Origin: WLMZ01 sp037140375
GTDB taxonomy: Bacteria > Actinomycetota > Acidimicrobiia > Acidimicrobiales > Ilumatobacteraceae
Assembly (NCBI GenBank): GCA_037140375.1
Contig: JBAXER010000001.1
Location: 43,332 to 107,331 of the forward strand
Length of the DNA: 64,000 nt
Reading direction: 5' to 3'
Shown here one piece after another: positions 16,716 through 26,930 of this stretch; position 1 is the first letter of the stretch; every line of letters begins with the position of its first letter. The notes beneath the pieces were generated by a model. That model searched no databases, had not been told where the DNA came from, and saw only the letters and a program-made list of their open reading frames with translations. A program made the translations under genes and the position numbers.

Positions 16716-17660
16716 CTACGAAGCGCGGCTGGCGCGAGCGCGAACAGCGGCTTCTACGTGGGTGATGGTCAATCCGCAGCAGCCACCAATGAGCTGCACA
16801 CCCTGCTGCATCCAGTCGGTGAAAAACTCTTGCAAGCGGTTGGGCTCAATGGTGTCGACGAAACGCCAATCGGGCATTTCGAAGTAGCCGGAGTCGGGGT
16901 ACGCCATCAGCGGGCCGGCAAAGTACGGACGAGCAGCAGCAAGCGCCTCGCTGATGATTTCGGCCCCGGTATGCATGAAGCCTGCAGCATCGACACCGTG
17001 GGCAGGGATAAGGCGAGCGATAGTTGCAATTGCAACTTCTTCAAACGCGTCGAACGTAACGACCCGACCATTGTCGGCGCGCCGAGCGCTCATACCGAAC
17101 CACACCGGCAGGCCAGTGCTGAGCGCCGCCTCAAGTGCAAGCTGGGCCCGCACCGGGTTGTACATCATCTCGAGCATGATGTGATCGACGCCCGCGTCGC
17201 GAAGAATGTTGGCCAACTCGTAGAACGCGTCGGAGATCTCAGCGTTTGAGGGCACCTTGGTTGCGTCGACGGTGGCGCTGCCCGCTGCAACCGGAACCAT
17301 GTGCGACAAGGACCCGGCAACAGCGACGCGATCGGTGGTGCCTGTTTGCTCGCGAGCGCGAAGCGCAGCCTCAACTGCACGCAGGTTGATCTCGCCAACG
17401 CGATCGGCGTAGCCAGCGGGCCCGAGCATCAGCCGTGACGACGCGAACGTATTGGCGGTGATGACATCTGATCCGGCACGGATGTAATCGCTATGAATCT
17501 CGGTGAGCAGATCGTCGTTGTGCAGTGTGGCCGGCCCACACCACGCAGCCGGGTCCATTGGTGCACCGCGGCGCTGCAGTTCGGTACCCGTGGCACCATC
17601 GAGAACCAGAATCTCACCAGCGTCGAGACGCTGCTTCAGTTGCGCGTACGCGTTGCTCAT
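16716..17660 (-). CDS. Homocysteine S-methyltransferase family protein (betaine-homocysteine methyltransferase candidate)
   Basis: A 314-residue (beta/alpha)8 barrel protein. Seen are the N-terminal DGATGTELQRRG motif, ITANTFASSR and the C-terminal zinc-binding IGGCCG (C294, C295). The third zinc ligand, normally a Cys in a GxNC motif, is replaced here: the segment reads AAGFMHTGAE, putting H230 at that place. Its position between betA and betB suggests methyl transfer from glycine betaine to homocysteine, giving dimethylglycine and methionine. Other methyl donors, such as S-methylmethionine or dimethylsulfoniopropionate, remain possible. The altered zinc site may mean different chemistry or just a His/Cys2 site. 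The ATG at 17660 is 63 bases from the betB stop. Confidence 0.8.
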   Translation of the reverse strand: MSNAYAQLKQRLDAGEILVLDGATGTELQRRGAPMDPAAWCGPATLHNDDLLTEIHSDYIRAGSDVITANTFASSRLMLGPAGYADRVGEINLRAVEAALRAREQTGTTDRVAVAGSLSHMVPVAAGSATVDATKVPSNAEISDAFYELANILRDAGVDHIMLEMMYNPVRAQLALEAALSTGLPVWFGMSARRADNGRVVTFDAFEEVAIATIARLIPAHGVDAAGFMHTGAEIISEALAAARPYFAGPLMAYPDSGYFEMPDWRFVDTIEPNRLQEFFTDWMQQGVQLIGGCCGLTITHVEAAVRARASRAS

Positions 17661-17723
17661 GCGTGACTCCTTATGTTGTGCGTGCCCCAGCGAGTGGTCT
17701 CGGCGATGAAAATAGAGATGATG

Positions 17724-19184
17724 TCAGTAGGGCGCATCGACATCGCCCATCTCTACGTACACGCTCTTCAACTGTGTGTAGTGGTTGATCGCAGCGAGGC
17801 TGTTCTCGCGACCAATGCCACTTTGCTTATACCCGCCGAAGGGAACCTCGATGGGCGTGATGTTGTAGTTGTTGATCCATATTGTTCCGGCCTCGAGCGC
17901 TGCGACCACCCGATGAGCCCGCTGAATATCGCGTGTGAATACGCCTGCTGCAAGACCGAACTCGGTGTCGTTCGCGCGGGTGACCACTTCGGCCTCATCA
18001 TCGAACGTAAGCACCGACATCACGGGACCAAAGATCTCTTCACGAACGATGCTCATGTTGTCGGTGCACTCAGCAAACACCGCTGGCACCACAAAGTTGC
18101 CGCCGGCCAACGACACATCGCTGGGGCGCGTACCGCCACACAACAACCGAGCCCCTTCGGCTACGCCGGCCGCGACGTAGCCCAACACCTTGTTCATGTG
18201 GTCGACAGATATGAGCGCCCCTACGTGAACCGAAGGGTCTGTGGGATCGCCGATCTTCATTGCTTGAACGCGAGCGACCAGCTTCTCAAGGAACACCTTG
18301 ATGATCGACCGGTGGACGAAAACGCGGGTGCCGTTCGAGCAGATCTCACCCTGCGTGTAGAAGTTGGCCATCATCGCCGCCGACACTGCGTTGTCGATGT
18401 TGGCGTCGTCGAACACAATGAGCGGGCTCTTACCACCAAGCTCGAGGGTCACGTGCTTCAGCGTGCGCGAGGCATCGGCCATCACGTTGCGACCAGTGCC
18501 CACCTCGCCCGTCAGCGACACCTTGGCCACGCCGGCATGAGCCGTGAGCGCTCGGCCAACGCGAGCGTCGCCCTGCACCACGTTGAACACACCGTCAGGA
18601 AGTCCGGCTTCGCTATAGATCTCGGCGAGAACCATTGCCGTAAGCGGCGTGAGTTCGGCTGGCTTGAACACCATCGAGTTGCCGCAGGCCAGCGCTGGCG
18701 CCGATTTCCAGCACGCGATCTGCACCGGGTAGTTCCATGCGCCAATACCCACGCACACTCCGAGCGGCTCGCGACGGGTGTAGGCCCACGAAGCACCGAG
18801 GTCGAAATGATCGCCATGAATTGTTGCTGCAGCGCCCGCGAAGTATTCGATGCAATCGGCCCCAGAGGCGACATCGACCGCGATGGCTTCGCTGATGGGC
18901 TTGCCGGTGTCGGCCACCTCAAGCGCAGCGATCTCGTCGTTACGTTGGCGCAGCAATTGCACCGCTCGGTTCAGCACACGGCCGCGCTGCGCGCCCGACA
19001 TCGCCCGCCAATCGTGGAAGCCATCGGTGGCCGATTGCACAGCTCGATCAACATCGGCCACAGAAGCTTGCTGCACCGTCGAGACCACAGCGCCTGTGGC
19101 CGGATTCAGCGTGGGAAATGTCTCGTCAGATGTGGCGTCGACATGGCGCCCATGAATGAACAGTTTGGTCAACGATTCGGACAA
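17724..19184 (-). CDS. betB: Betaine aldehyde dehydrogenase
   Basis: A 486-residue NAD(P)-dependent aldehyde dehydrogenase. The cofactor region (GIGAWNYPVQIACWKSAPAL), catalytic Glu (LELGGKSP) and catalytic Cys in GEICSNGTRVFV are all present; the Cys context is typical of betaine aldehyde dehydrogenases. The start is TTG at 19184: GGAGGG lies six bases upstream and homology (LFIHGR) begins at once. A longer in-frame reading to 19376 overlaps the divergent proV and lacks resemblance. It completes choline to glycine betaine together with betA. An ordinary aldehyde dehydrogenase is possible but the context argues against it. Confidence 0.9.
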   Translation of the reverse strand: MSESLTKLFIHGRHVDATSDETFPTLNPATGAVVSTVQQASVADVDRAVQSATDGFHDWRAMSGAQRGRVLNRAVQLLRQRNDEIAALEVADTGKPISEAIAVDVASGADCIEYFAGAAATIHGDHFDLGASWAYTRREPLGVCVGIGAWNYPVQIACWKSAPALACGNSMVFKPAELTPLTAMVLAEIYSEAGLPDGVFNVVQGDARVGRALTAHAGVAKVSLTGEVGTGRNVMADASRTLKHVTLELGGKSPLIVFDDANIDNAVSAAMMANFYTQGEICSNGTRVFVHRSIIKVFLEKLVARVQAMKIGDPTDPSVHVGALISVDHMNKVLGYVAAGVAEGARLLCGGTRPSDVSLAGGNFVVPAVFAECTDNMSIVREEIFGPVMSVLTFDDEAEVVTRANDTEFGLAAGVFTRDIQRAHRVVAALEAGTIWINNYNITPIEVPFGGYKQSGIGRENSLAAINHYTQLKSVYVEMGDVDAPY

Positions 19185-19230
19185 CCCAGGCCCTCCGGCA
19201 GCTACGCAACAATCACCGCGGGAAGCGGCA

Positions 19231-19249
19231 CGCCAGTGTACCGCTGGCG
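19231..19249. promoter_or_regulatory. Short inverted repeat in the betB/proV divergent region
   Basis: CGCCAG (19231-19236) and CTGGCG (19244-19249) are separated by seven bases, and a further CTGGCG occurs at 19256-19261. The 165-base region between betB and proV must hold both promoters. The repeat is short for such GC-rich DNA, so an operator role is only a possibility. Confidence 0.25.
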
Positions 19250-19349
19250 CGAGTTCTGGCGAATGGCTGCAAGGTGCGGCTGTTATGGTTCGTTTCACCA
19301 GCCCAAACGCGACTCGGTTCGGGGGCGCGCTAAATCGGGGGAACAGATA

Positions 19350-20396
19350 GTGACAGAGTCGGCGATCTCCGTCCACGGCTTGTGGAAGGTGTTCGGTCCA
19401 AAAGCAGAGCGCATCGTGAACTCGCCCGATGCCGATCTGCCGCGCGCTGAACTCGAAGCCAAAACTGGATGTGTCGTTGCCATGCGCGACATCAACCTCG
19501 AGGTCGCGCCAGGCGAAGTGTTTGTGGTGATGGGGCTGTCGGGCAGCGGCAAGTCAACGCTGGTGCGCTGCCTCACCCGGCTCATCGAACCCACGGCTGG
19601 TTCGGTCACGATCAGCGGCATCGATGTCACCGGCGCCGACCGTGAGCAACTGCTGCAACTTCGTCGCAACAAAGTGAGCATGGTGTTTCAGCACTTTGGT
19701 CTGCTGCCCCATCGCACGCTCATCGACAACGTGGCGTTTGGGCTTGAAGTGCAAAAGGTCGACAAGGCGGCTCGACGCGCCAAGGCCGAAGAAATCCTCG
19801 AACTCGTCGGACTCGGGGGCCTCGGTCAGCGCAAGCCCGATCAGCTCAGCGGCGGTATGCAACAACGCGTCGGCCTCGGAAGGGCGTTGGCCACCGACCC
19901 AGAGATCTTGTTGTTCGACGAGCCGTTCTCGGCACTCGACCCGCTGATCCGTCGCGACATGCAAGACGAGGTCATCCGCCTGCGTAGCGAGGTCAACAAG
20001 ACCATGGTGTTCATCACCCACGACCTGTCTGAGGCGTTGCGACTCGGCGACCGCATCGCGATCATGCGTGACGGCAAGTTCGTTCAAGTGGGCACGCCCG
20101 AAGAGGTGGTTGGCTCACCCGCCGACGACTACGTACGAAACTTCGTTCGCGATGTGCCGCGGTCTCACGTGATTGCCGTTGGCTCAGTGATGGCGGCGCC
20201 AAGCGATGGCGATTACGCGGGCACTGTCACCAGCGCCACCAAGGTTCGCGATGTGGTTCCACTTGTGGCGCACAGCGACCTACCCGTGCGAATCGTCAAC
20301 GGAACCGGTTCCACCGTTGGATCCATCGATCGCCGCGCCGTGTTGTCCGTGATCGCGGGCGAAGACCTTCACCCTGAAGGCCCCCAAGGACGCTGA
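19350..20396 (+). CDS. proV: Glycine betaine ABC transporter ATP-binding protein
   Basis: A 348-residue ABC ATPase of the ProV/OpuAA type. Walker A GLSGSGKST (about 65-73), the Q-loop FQHFGLLPHRT, signature LSGGMQQRVGLGRA and Walker B ILLFDEPFSALDPL are present. The extended N-terminus before the first strand (SPDADLPRAELEAKTGC) is typical of ProV. The C-terminal region after about 270 is shorter than a full tandem CBS module. Start is GTG at 19350 after GGGGGAAC; the longer in-frame reading to the left runs antisense through betB. The stop is two bases before proW. Confidence 0.92.
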   Translation: MTESAISVHGLWKVFGPKAERIVNSPDADLPRAELEAKTGCVVAMRDINLEVAPGEVFVVMGLSGSGKSTLVRCLTRLIEPTAGSVTISGIDVTGADREQLLQLRRNKVSMVFQHFGLLPHRTLIDNVAFGLEVQKVDKAARRAKAEEILELVGLGGLGQRKPDQLSGGMQQRVGLGRALATDPEILLFDEPFSALDPLIRRDMQDEVIRLRSEVNKTMVFITHDLSEALRLGDRIAIMRDGKFVQVGTPEEVVGSPADDYVRNFVRDVPRSHVIAVGSVMAAPSDGDYAGTVTSATKVRDVVPLVAHSDLPVRIVNGTGSTVGSIDRRAVLSVIAGEDLHPEGPQGR

Positions 20397-20398
20397 GC

Positions 20399-22387
20399 AT
20401 GACCGCCACGATGCCCACCCGCGCGTCGGGCGTAACCCCGAATCGCGACCCCATCGCGAGCGACCATCCCACGTCTCGGACACCGCTCATTACAGCAGTC
20501 GTGGCGCTCACTGCGCTGGCGGTTGTTGGTTTCGCCCTTGGGCACACGGCACCAACATGGCTCGACGCGCACGTGCGGCCTTGGTTCGACAGTGTCTACA
20601 AATGGAGCCAGCTCAACAACGGCACCAACTGGGCCTTCCGGTTCGTTTTCCATCCCATCGCCGACGCCATCACCTGGTCGAACGACAAGATCCTGTCGCT
20701 GTTACGCGCGCTTCGTTGGCCTGGGATGCTCGCCCTTACCGGCATCGTCGGTCTGCGCACCGGCGGCCGAAGAGCGGCAATCACTGCAGTACTCGCGTTG
20801 GCGGGCTGTGGCGTGCTCGGATTCTGGGACGACACGCTCATCACAGTCGCGCTGATGCTGGTCGCCGTTGGCATCTCGTTGCTCGTGGGCATTCCGCTCG
20901 GCATTTGGGCTGGCCTGTCGCTGCGCGCCGATCGGGTGATGCGTACCATCCTCGACACAGCCCAAGTGATGCCGGCGTTTTGCTATCTGCTGCCGTTGGT
21001 CGTTGCGTTCGGCATCGGCATTCCGCCAGCGGTGATGGCCACCGTCATCTACGCCATCCCGCCCGCTGTGCGCCTCACCAGTTTGGGCATTCGCGGCGTC
21101 GCCGTCACCAGCACCGAAGTGGGCACCTCGTTCGGATGCACCGCACCCCAACTCCTCACCAAAGTTCGGCTGCCATTGGCTCGGCGCGCCATTCTGCTGG
21201 GCATCAACCAGGTGATCATGATGGCCTTCGGAGTCGTCGTCATCAGTGCCCTCGTTGGCACCGGCGGACTCGGCCAAGACGTATCCGACGGCTTGGCCAA
21301 GGTGAACGTTGGCCTCGCATTCGCCCCTGGCCTCGCCATCGTTTTTGCCGCCGTTGCAATCGACCGCATCACCACAGGCGAACGACCATCTCGTCGCAAG
21401 AACGCCATCACCAACACCTCAATTCGCGCAGTGCTCGACAACCCTCGCTACGTCGCAGCGGCTGCCGTGGTTGCAGTCGTCGGCATCGCTGTGGTTGCCA
21501 AAATGGCTGGCCTCAACGACTTCCCCCAGTCGCTCCGGTTCGACGTCGTCAAGCCAGTGAACTCACTCGCATCTTGGGTGAACGACCATTTCCGCAATGG
21601 AGTCCCCATTGTCGGCGGCACCGGATCATTTAGCGACTTCTTCGTCATCCATCTGCTCACACCGATGCGCGATCTCTTTCAGGCAGCCGCCTGGTGGGTG
21701 ATCATCGTCGTCTTCGCCGCCATCGGTTGGGCGAGCGGCGGATGGAGACTCGCCACATTGTGCGCGACATGTCTGGTGGGCATTGCTTCGCTTCGCGTCT
21801 GGGACCTCGCTATGGACACGCTCAGCCAAGTGTTCGTCGCTGTTCTGCTCAGCGTCGCGTTGGCCGTGCCAATCGGCATTTGGTCTGGCCGCTCCGATCG
21901 ACTCGAGCGACTGCTGCGACCCTTGCTCGACGCTGCCCAGGTGATGCCAGCATTTGTCTATCTGGTACCCGTGATCTTCTTGTTCAACGTAGGGCGTGTA
22001 CCCGGGGTGATTGCCTCGGTGATCTACGCAATACCGCCAGGCATTCGCCTCACCAGCCTCGGCCTCCGACAGGTGCCGTATGCGCCGCGCGAGGCTGCCC
22101 TGTCATTCGGCGCCACTGGGCGACAAGAACTTCTCAAGGTGCAGCTGCCGCTGGCATTGCGATCGATCATGCTGGCGCTGAACCAGACCATCATCATGGT
22201 GTTGTCGATGGTTGTCATCGCTGCCTTGATCGGCGGCGGCGGTCTGGGCCTCGAAACCGTCTACGGACTCCGCAAGGGAGAAACTGGGCGCGGCATGGCC
22301 GGCGGTCTGGCGATCGTGTTGCTGGCCATCGTGCTCGACCGCATCACCCAGGCTTGGGGAAAGCGCTCGTCAGCTGGGCTACGGTAG
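20399..22387 (+). CDS. proW: Glycine betaine ABC transporter permease, two fused ProW domains
   Basis: A 662-residue membrane protein made of two ProW-like permease units. The first spans about 100-330 and the second about 420-655. Each has the same landmarks: AQVMPAFCYLLPLV and AQVMPAFVYLVPVI, YAIPPAVRLTSLGIRG and YAIPPGIRLTSLGLRQ, and the EAA-like loops TSFGCTAPQLLTKVRLPLA and LSFGATGRQELLKVQLPLA. Normal ProW is a single unit of about 300-350 residues that dimerises, so this gene appears to encode the whole permease pair in one chain. It lies between proV and proX with minimal spacing. Confidence 0.92.
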   Translation: MTATMPTRASGVTPNRDPIASDHPTSRTPLITAVVALTALAVVGFALGHTAPTWLDAHVRPWFDSVYKWSQLNNGTNWAFRFVFHPIADAITWSNDKILSLLRALRWPGMLALTGIVGLRTGGRRAAITAVLALAGCGVLGFWDDTLITVALMLVAVGISLLVGIPLGIWAGLSLRADRVMRTILDTAQVMPAFCYLLPLVVAFGIGIPPAVMATVIYAIPPAVRLTSLGIRGVAVTSTEVGTSFGCTAPQLLTKVRLPLARRAILLGINQVIMMAFGVVVISALVGTGGLGQDVSDGLAKVNVGLAFAPGLAIVFAAVAIDRITTGERPSRRKNAITNTSIRAVLDNPRYVAAAAVVAVVGIAVVAKMAGLNDFPQSLRFDVVKPVNSLASWVNDHFRNGVPIVGGTGSFSDFFVIHLLTPMRDLFQAAAWWVIIVVFAAIGWASGGWRLATLCATCLVGIASLRVWDLAMDTLSQVFVAVLLSVALAVPIGIWSGRSDRLERLLRPLLDAAQVMPAFVYLVPVIFLFNVGRVPGVIASVIYAIPPGIRLTSLGLRQVPYAPREAALSFGATGRQELLKVQLPLALRSIMLALNQTIIMVLSMVVIAALIGGGGLGLETVYGLRKGETGRGMAGGLAIVLLAIVLDRITQAWGKRSSAGLR

Positions 22388-22421
22388 AAAACAATTCGCA
22401 CAATTGAGAACAAGGGGATAT

Positions 22422-23450
22422 ATGAGAAATCGATTCACACGATCAGCCGCCGCGCTGACCCTCGGAGCATTGATCGTCGTCGCAACCGCATGCGGTAGCG
22501 ACACGAAGGCGCCTGCCTCGACCGGCAGCGTCGCTCCATCCGACACGTCGGCCACCTCCGATACGTCGGCAACCACCGAGGCTGGCGCCGACATCAGCTT
22601 GGCTGTGAACCCATGGACCGGTTCGGCTGTGAACGCCAACATCGCCAAGATCGTGCTCGAGGCAAACCTCGGCACCAAGACCACCCTCGTCGACATCGAC
22701 GAGAAGGCAACGTGGCCAGGCCTCGACGACGGCTCGCTTGATGCCGTTCTCGAAGTATGGCCATCGGGTCACGGCGCAGACTTCGACACCTACATCACCG
22801 GCAAGAAGTCAGTCGTCGAAATCGGCAAGCTTGGCCCGAAGGCCAAGATCGGTTGGTACATCCCAACCTCGATGCTCGCCGACCACCCAGACCTCGCAAC
22901 TTGGGAAGGCTTCAAAGATCCCGCCAACGCGAAGTTGTTCGCAACTGCCGAATCAGGCGACCTTGGTCAGTTCTTGATGGGCGACCCGAGCTACGTGAGC
23001 TACGACGAGCAGATCATCAAGAACCTCAACCTCCCACTCAAGTTCGTGGTGGCAGGTTCTGAGGCTGCGTTGATTACCGCAGTTCAGCAAGCCGAAAAAG
23101 ATGGCACCCCGTTGTTGCTGCAGTTCTGGCAGCCACATTGGTTGCAGTCGAAGGTGAAGCTGTCGGAAGTGAAACTTCCCGACGTGACCGATGCGTGTAC
23201 TGCTGCAGCTACCGCCAACGACGGCAGCTACGCCTGCGACTACCCAGTCGACATTCTCTACAAGGCAGCATCGGCCAAGCTCGAGGCCAAGAACGCGAAA
23301 GCGTTTGCGTTCCTCTCGAAGATGCAGCTCACCACCGACCAGCAAAATGAGATTGCTGCAATGGTCGACAGCGACGGCAAGACCGCCGCTGAGGCAGCAC
23401 AAACGTGGGTTGACGCCAACGCCGACGTAGTCGCCGAGTGGTTGAAGTAA
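22422..23450 (+). CDS. proX: Glycine betaine substrate-binding lipoprotein
   Basis: A 342-residue lipoprotein of the ProX/OpuAC family. A signal peptide ends in the lipobox VATAC with Cys24, followed by a Ser/Thr-rich linker to about residue 50. The mature domain contains Trp-rich ligand-binding segments (VNPWTGSAVN, LEVWPSGHG, LLQFWQPHWL); aromatic residues of this kind cage quaternary ammonium groups. The ATG at 22422 follows AAGGGG; an in-frame TTG at 22404 would add six residues before a signal peptide that is complete without them. A perfect hairpin follows the gene. Confidence 0.92.
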   Translation: MRNRFTRSAAALTLGALIVVATACGSDTKAPASTGSVAPSDTSATSDTSATTEAGADISLAVNPWTGSAVNANIAKIVLEANLGTKTTLVDIDEKATWPGLDDGSLDAVLEVWPSGHGADFDTYITGKKSVVEIGKLGPKAKIGWYIPTSMLADHPDLATWEGFKDPANAKLFATAESGDLGQFLMGDPSYVSYDEQIIKNLNLPLKFVVAGSEAALITAVQQAEKDGTPLLLQFWQPHWLQSKVKLSEVKLPDVTDACTAAATANDGSYACDYPVDILYKAASAKLEAKNAKAFAFLSKMQLTTDQQNEIAAMVDSDGKTAAEAAQTWVDANADVVAEWLK

Positions 23451-23472
23451 CCCACAACAACTCGTGATCGTC

Positions 23473-23509
23473 ACGATGCCCGCCTGCCATGTCGGCAGGC
23501 GGGCATCGT
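23473..23509 (+). terminator. Hairpin after proX
   Basis: A perfect 16-base inverted repeat (23473-23488 and 23494-23509; arm core GATGCCCGCCTGCC) with loop ATGTC, 22 bases after the proX stop. No T-run follows, as is common for high-GC actinobacterial terminators. It closes the proVWX operon before the next ABC genes. Confidence 0.7.
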
Positions 23510-23554
23510 CGCGTCTGGGATCAATTGTCCAACACCGCTGCAGCATGAGGCACA

Positions 23555-24615
<1,061 letters not shown>

Positions 24616-24619
<4 letters not shown>

Positions 24620-25443
24620 GCACCGGCACCATGGCACCGCGGGCCGAGTTCGCTCACTCGGCCGAAACAAGCCACGCGTGGGCTCAGACGATGGCCATGT
24701 CGAAGCGCAGCATCGTCGCCATCGTGCGCCAGCCCGCGCTGATTATTCCCTCGTTGATCTTTCCATTGTTCTTCGCCGCGCTCGGCGCGTCGTCGTTCAA
24801 TCGCGCCACGCAGCTGCCCGGCTTCCCGAAGGTCGATTCATTTCTCGCACTCACGTTGGCTGCCAGCGTGTTGCAAGGAGTCATCTTCGGCTCGGTCACT
24901 GGCGGCGCAGCGCTCGCTGTAGACATCGAGACCGGTTTCTTCGATCGCCTGCTCGCATCACCAACCAGCCGCGTCAGCATCCTCATCGGTCGACTCGCTG
25001 GCAATGCATTGTTCGGCTCGATCGAGGCGTTGTTCTTCACACTCGTGATGATTCCGTTCGGTGTCAACATTCGCTCCGGACCAGCGGGCATTGCGGTGAT
25101 CACGTTGGCGGGCGGCCTCATTGGGCTCAGCATCGGTGGTTTCATGGCCGCAATGGCGCTTCGCACCGGATCCGCCGAGGCCGTGCAAGGAGTCTTTCCA
25201 CTGCTGTTCGTCAGCATGTTCTTCTCGTCGGCGTTCTTCCCTCGAGAAACCATGCAGGGCATCTACCGCACCATCGCCAACTACAACCCGCTCTCACATC
25301 TCTACGAAGGAATGCGCGATTTGGTCATCAGCGGATGGTCGTTCGATGCGGTACTGAAATCGTTGCTGATCCCTGTCGGCATCGGGTGTGTATCGATACC
25401 GCTTGCGTTGCTCGCCCTCCGCCGAAGGTTGCGCGCAGTATGA
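24616..25443 (+). CDS. ABC-2 type permease, first
   Basis: A 275-residue membrane protein with about six hydrophobic segments and the ABC-2 family pattern: VDIETGFFDRLLASPTSR cytoplasmic loop, and the FFSSAFFPRETMQGIYRTI segment before NYNPLSHLYEGMR. It overlaps the ATPase gene upstream and the second permease downstream by ATGA, so three proteins are translationally coupled. It should pair with the second permease as a heterodimer. Confidence 0.88.
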
Positions 25444-26288
25444 CCTCCACCTCCACCTCCACCTCCGGTTTCACCAACGCACCCGCAACCCGCGCCACCA
25501 CGTCGCGCGCGGCATCGGGCTTGATGATGCGCGGCCTGCGCACCATCACACGTTTGCCGTCAGCGTTCTTCCCTGCGATGTTGATGCCCATCTTCCAAAG
25601 CGTGGCCTTCAGCGGCACGTTCTTTGCGATTACCAAGGTCCCCGGATTTCCCACTGATCGCTCGATTAACTGGTTCATGCCGCTCGGCGTGCTGATGGGT
25701 TCAGCCTTCGCCGGAGTCGGCCTCGGGTTCAGCCTGATCCGCGATCTTGAGACGGGGTTCTTCGATCGTTTACGCATGTCACCAGCGCCGCGAAACTCAC
25801 TCATTCTCGGCCCCCTATACGCGGCATGGTTCCGGTCGTTGTTTGTGGCCGTGGTGGTCGCTGGCGTTGGTTTCGCCCTCGGCGCACGACTCACCGGCGG
25901 CGTACTCGGCATGGTCATGTTGTTCGGCGGGGCACTAGGCATCGCCACTGTCGCCACCGGCTGGGGCCTTGGACTCGCGTTCATCTTTCAAGACATGCGC
26001 GGCGCGGCCATCATGCAGTTGGGGCTGTTCATCTCGATGTTCTTGTCGACCGCCCAGGCTCCCCTGAGCGTGATGACCGGATGGCTGCATGGCGTTGCCA
26101 GCCTCAACCCGATCACCAACATCTTGCGGATGTCTCGCCAAGGTTTTGTGAACCACACCGTGAACGGCCACACGGTCGGCACCGGAGTCACGTGGCACGA
26201 CACATGGGGTGGCCTCATCGCGATCGCTGGACTTTCGGTGGCCGCAGTCGTCTTTGCTCGGCGCGGCCTCAACAAACTCGACGCATAA
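25440..26288 (+). CDS. ABC-2 type permease, second
   Basis: A 282-residue membrane protein paralogous to the preceding permease: it shares the RDLETGFFDRLRMSPAPR loop and the SLNPITNILRMSRQGF segment. A Thr/Ser-rich N-terminus is encoded by four ACCTCC units (25443-25466), a slippage-prone stretch just after the start. The ATG at 25440 overlaps the previous stop; a longer in-frame reading runs through the first permease in another frame and is a shadow. Confidence 0.87.
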   Translation: MTSTSTSTSGFTNAPATRATTSRAASGLMMRGLRTITRLPSAFFPAMLMPIFQSVAFSGTFFAITKVPGFPTDRSINWFMPLGVLMGSAFAGVGLGFSLIRDLETGFFDRLRMSPAPRNSLILGPLYAAWFRSLFVAVVVAGVGFALGARLTGGVLGMVMLFGGALGIATVATGWGLGLAFIFQDMRGAAIMQLGLFISMFLSTAQAPLSVMTGWLHGVASLNPITNILRMSRQGFVNHTVNGHTVGTGVTWHDTWGGLIAIAGLSVAAVVFARRGLNKLDA

Positions 26289-26389
26289 CGTACATGGCCG
26301 CATTCGCGGCGCGAATCCGCGCCGTTCGGCAGAGATTTCGTCAAACTTGTGGGGCCGTATCGCCCTCACCCTTTGCCATAAGGCAGAAT

Positions 26390-26411
26390 GGTCAGCATTA
26401 ACGGGCTGACC
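26390..26411. promoter_or_regulatory. Inverted repeat upstream of the molybdenum hydroxylase genes
   Basis: GGTCAGC (26390-26396) and GCTGACC (26405-26411) are separated by eight AT-rich bases, 42 bases before the GTG start. It may be an operator or a hairpin in the leader. The 165-base region also holds ATTCGC-GGC-GCGAAT at 26302-26316. No promoter boxes are convincing. Confidence 0.4.
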
Positions 26412-26453
26412 GCTCGTGAAAGAACTCACCCACCCATCGAAGGGGATTGCATC

Positions 26454-26930
26454 GTGCAGATCAGCGTCACAGTGAACGGCACCACTCACGACAGCGATGT
26501 CGAGCCGCGGACCCTGTTGGTCCATTACGTACGCGAGCAGCTCGGGCTCACGGGCACCAACGTTGGTTGCGACACGTCATCGTGCGGTGCCTGCACCTTG
26601 CACCTCAACGGCGAAGCCGTGAAGAGCTGCACCGTGTTGGCCGTGCAGGCCGACGGCCAGCAGGTCGCCACCATCGAGAGTCTCGAAGTCGATGGCGTCA
26701 TGCACCCAATGCAGACCGCGTTCATGGAGAACCACGGGCTGCAGTGCGGCTATTGCACCCCCGGCATGGTGATGGCCTCGATCAGCTTGCTGAACGAAAA
26801 CCCCAACCCATCCGAAGATCAAGTTCGACTCGGTCTCGAGGGCAACCTGTGCCGCTGCACCGGTTACCACAACATCGTCAAGTCAGTGCTTGCTTGCGCC
26901 AGCGCAGCAGCTGTTTCTGGGAGCAAGTGA
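26454..26930 (+). CDS. Molybdenum hydroxylase small subunit, [2Fe-2S] (CoxS/XdhC-type)
   Basis: A 158-residue protein with two [2Fe-2S] sites: a plant-type ferredoxin domain (GCDTSSCGACTLHLNG plus a later Cys in VKSCTVLA) and a helical domain (QCGYCTPGMV and LCRCTGYHNIV). This is the small subunit of CO dehydrogenase/xanthine dehydrogenase-type enzymes and carries electrons from the molybdenum site to FAD. Start is GTG at 26454, with AAGGGG eight bases upstream; an ATG at 26388 lies upstream of the family region. The stop overlaps the next gene (ATGA). The substrate is set by the large subunit, which is not in the window. Confidence 0.92.
   Translation: MQISVTVNGTTHDSDVEPRTLLVHYVREQLGLTGTNVGCDTSSCGACTLHLNGEAVKSCTVLAVQADGQQVATIESLEVDGVMHPMQTAFMENHGLQCGYCTPGMVMASISLLNENPNPSEDQVRLGLEGNLCRCTGYHNIVKSVLACASAAAVSGSK

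Noticed and set aside
17673..19349. 560-residue N-terminal extension of ProV
   Set aside because: Entirely antisense to betB; ProV homology begins at the GTG at 19350.
25443..25466. Four ACCTCC units as a mobile or CRISPR-like repeat
   Set aside because: It is a short coding microsatellite (Thr-Ser repeats) with no spacers; at most a slippage site.
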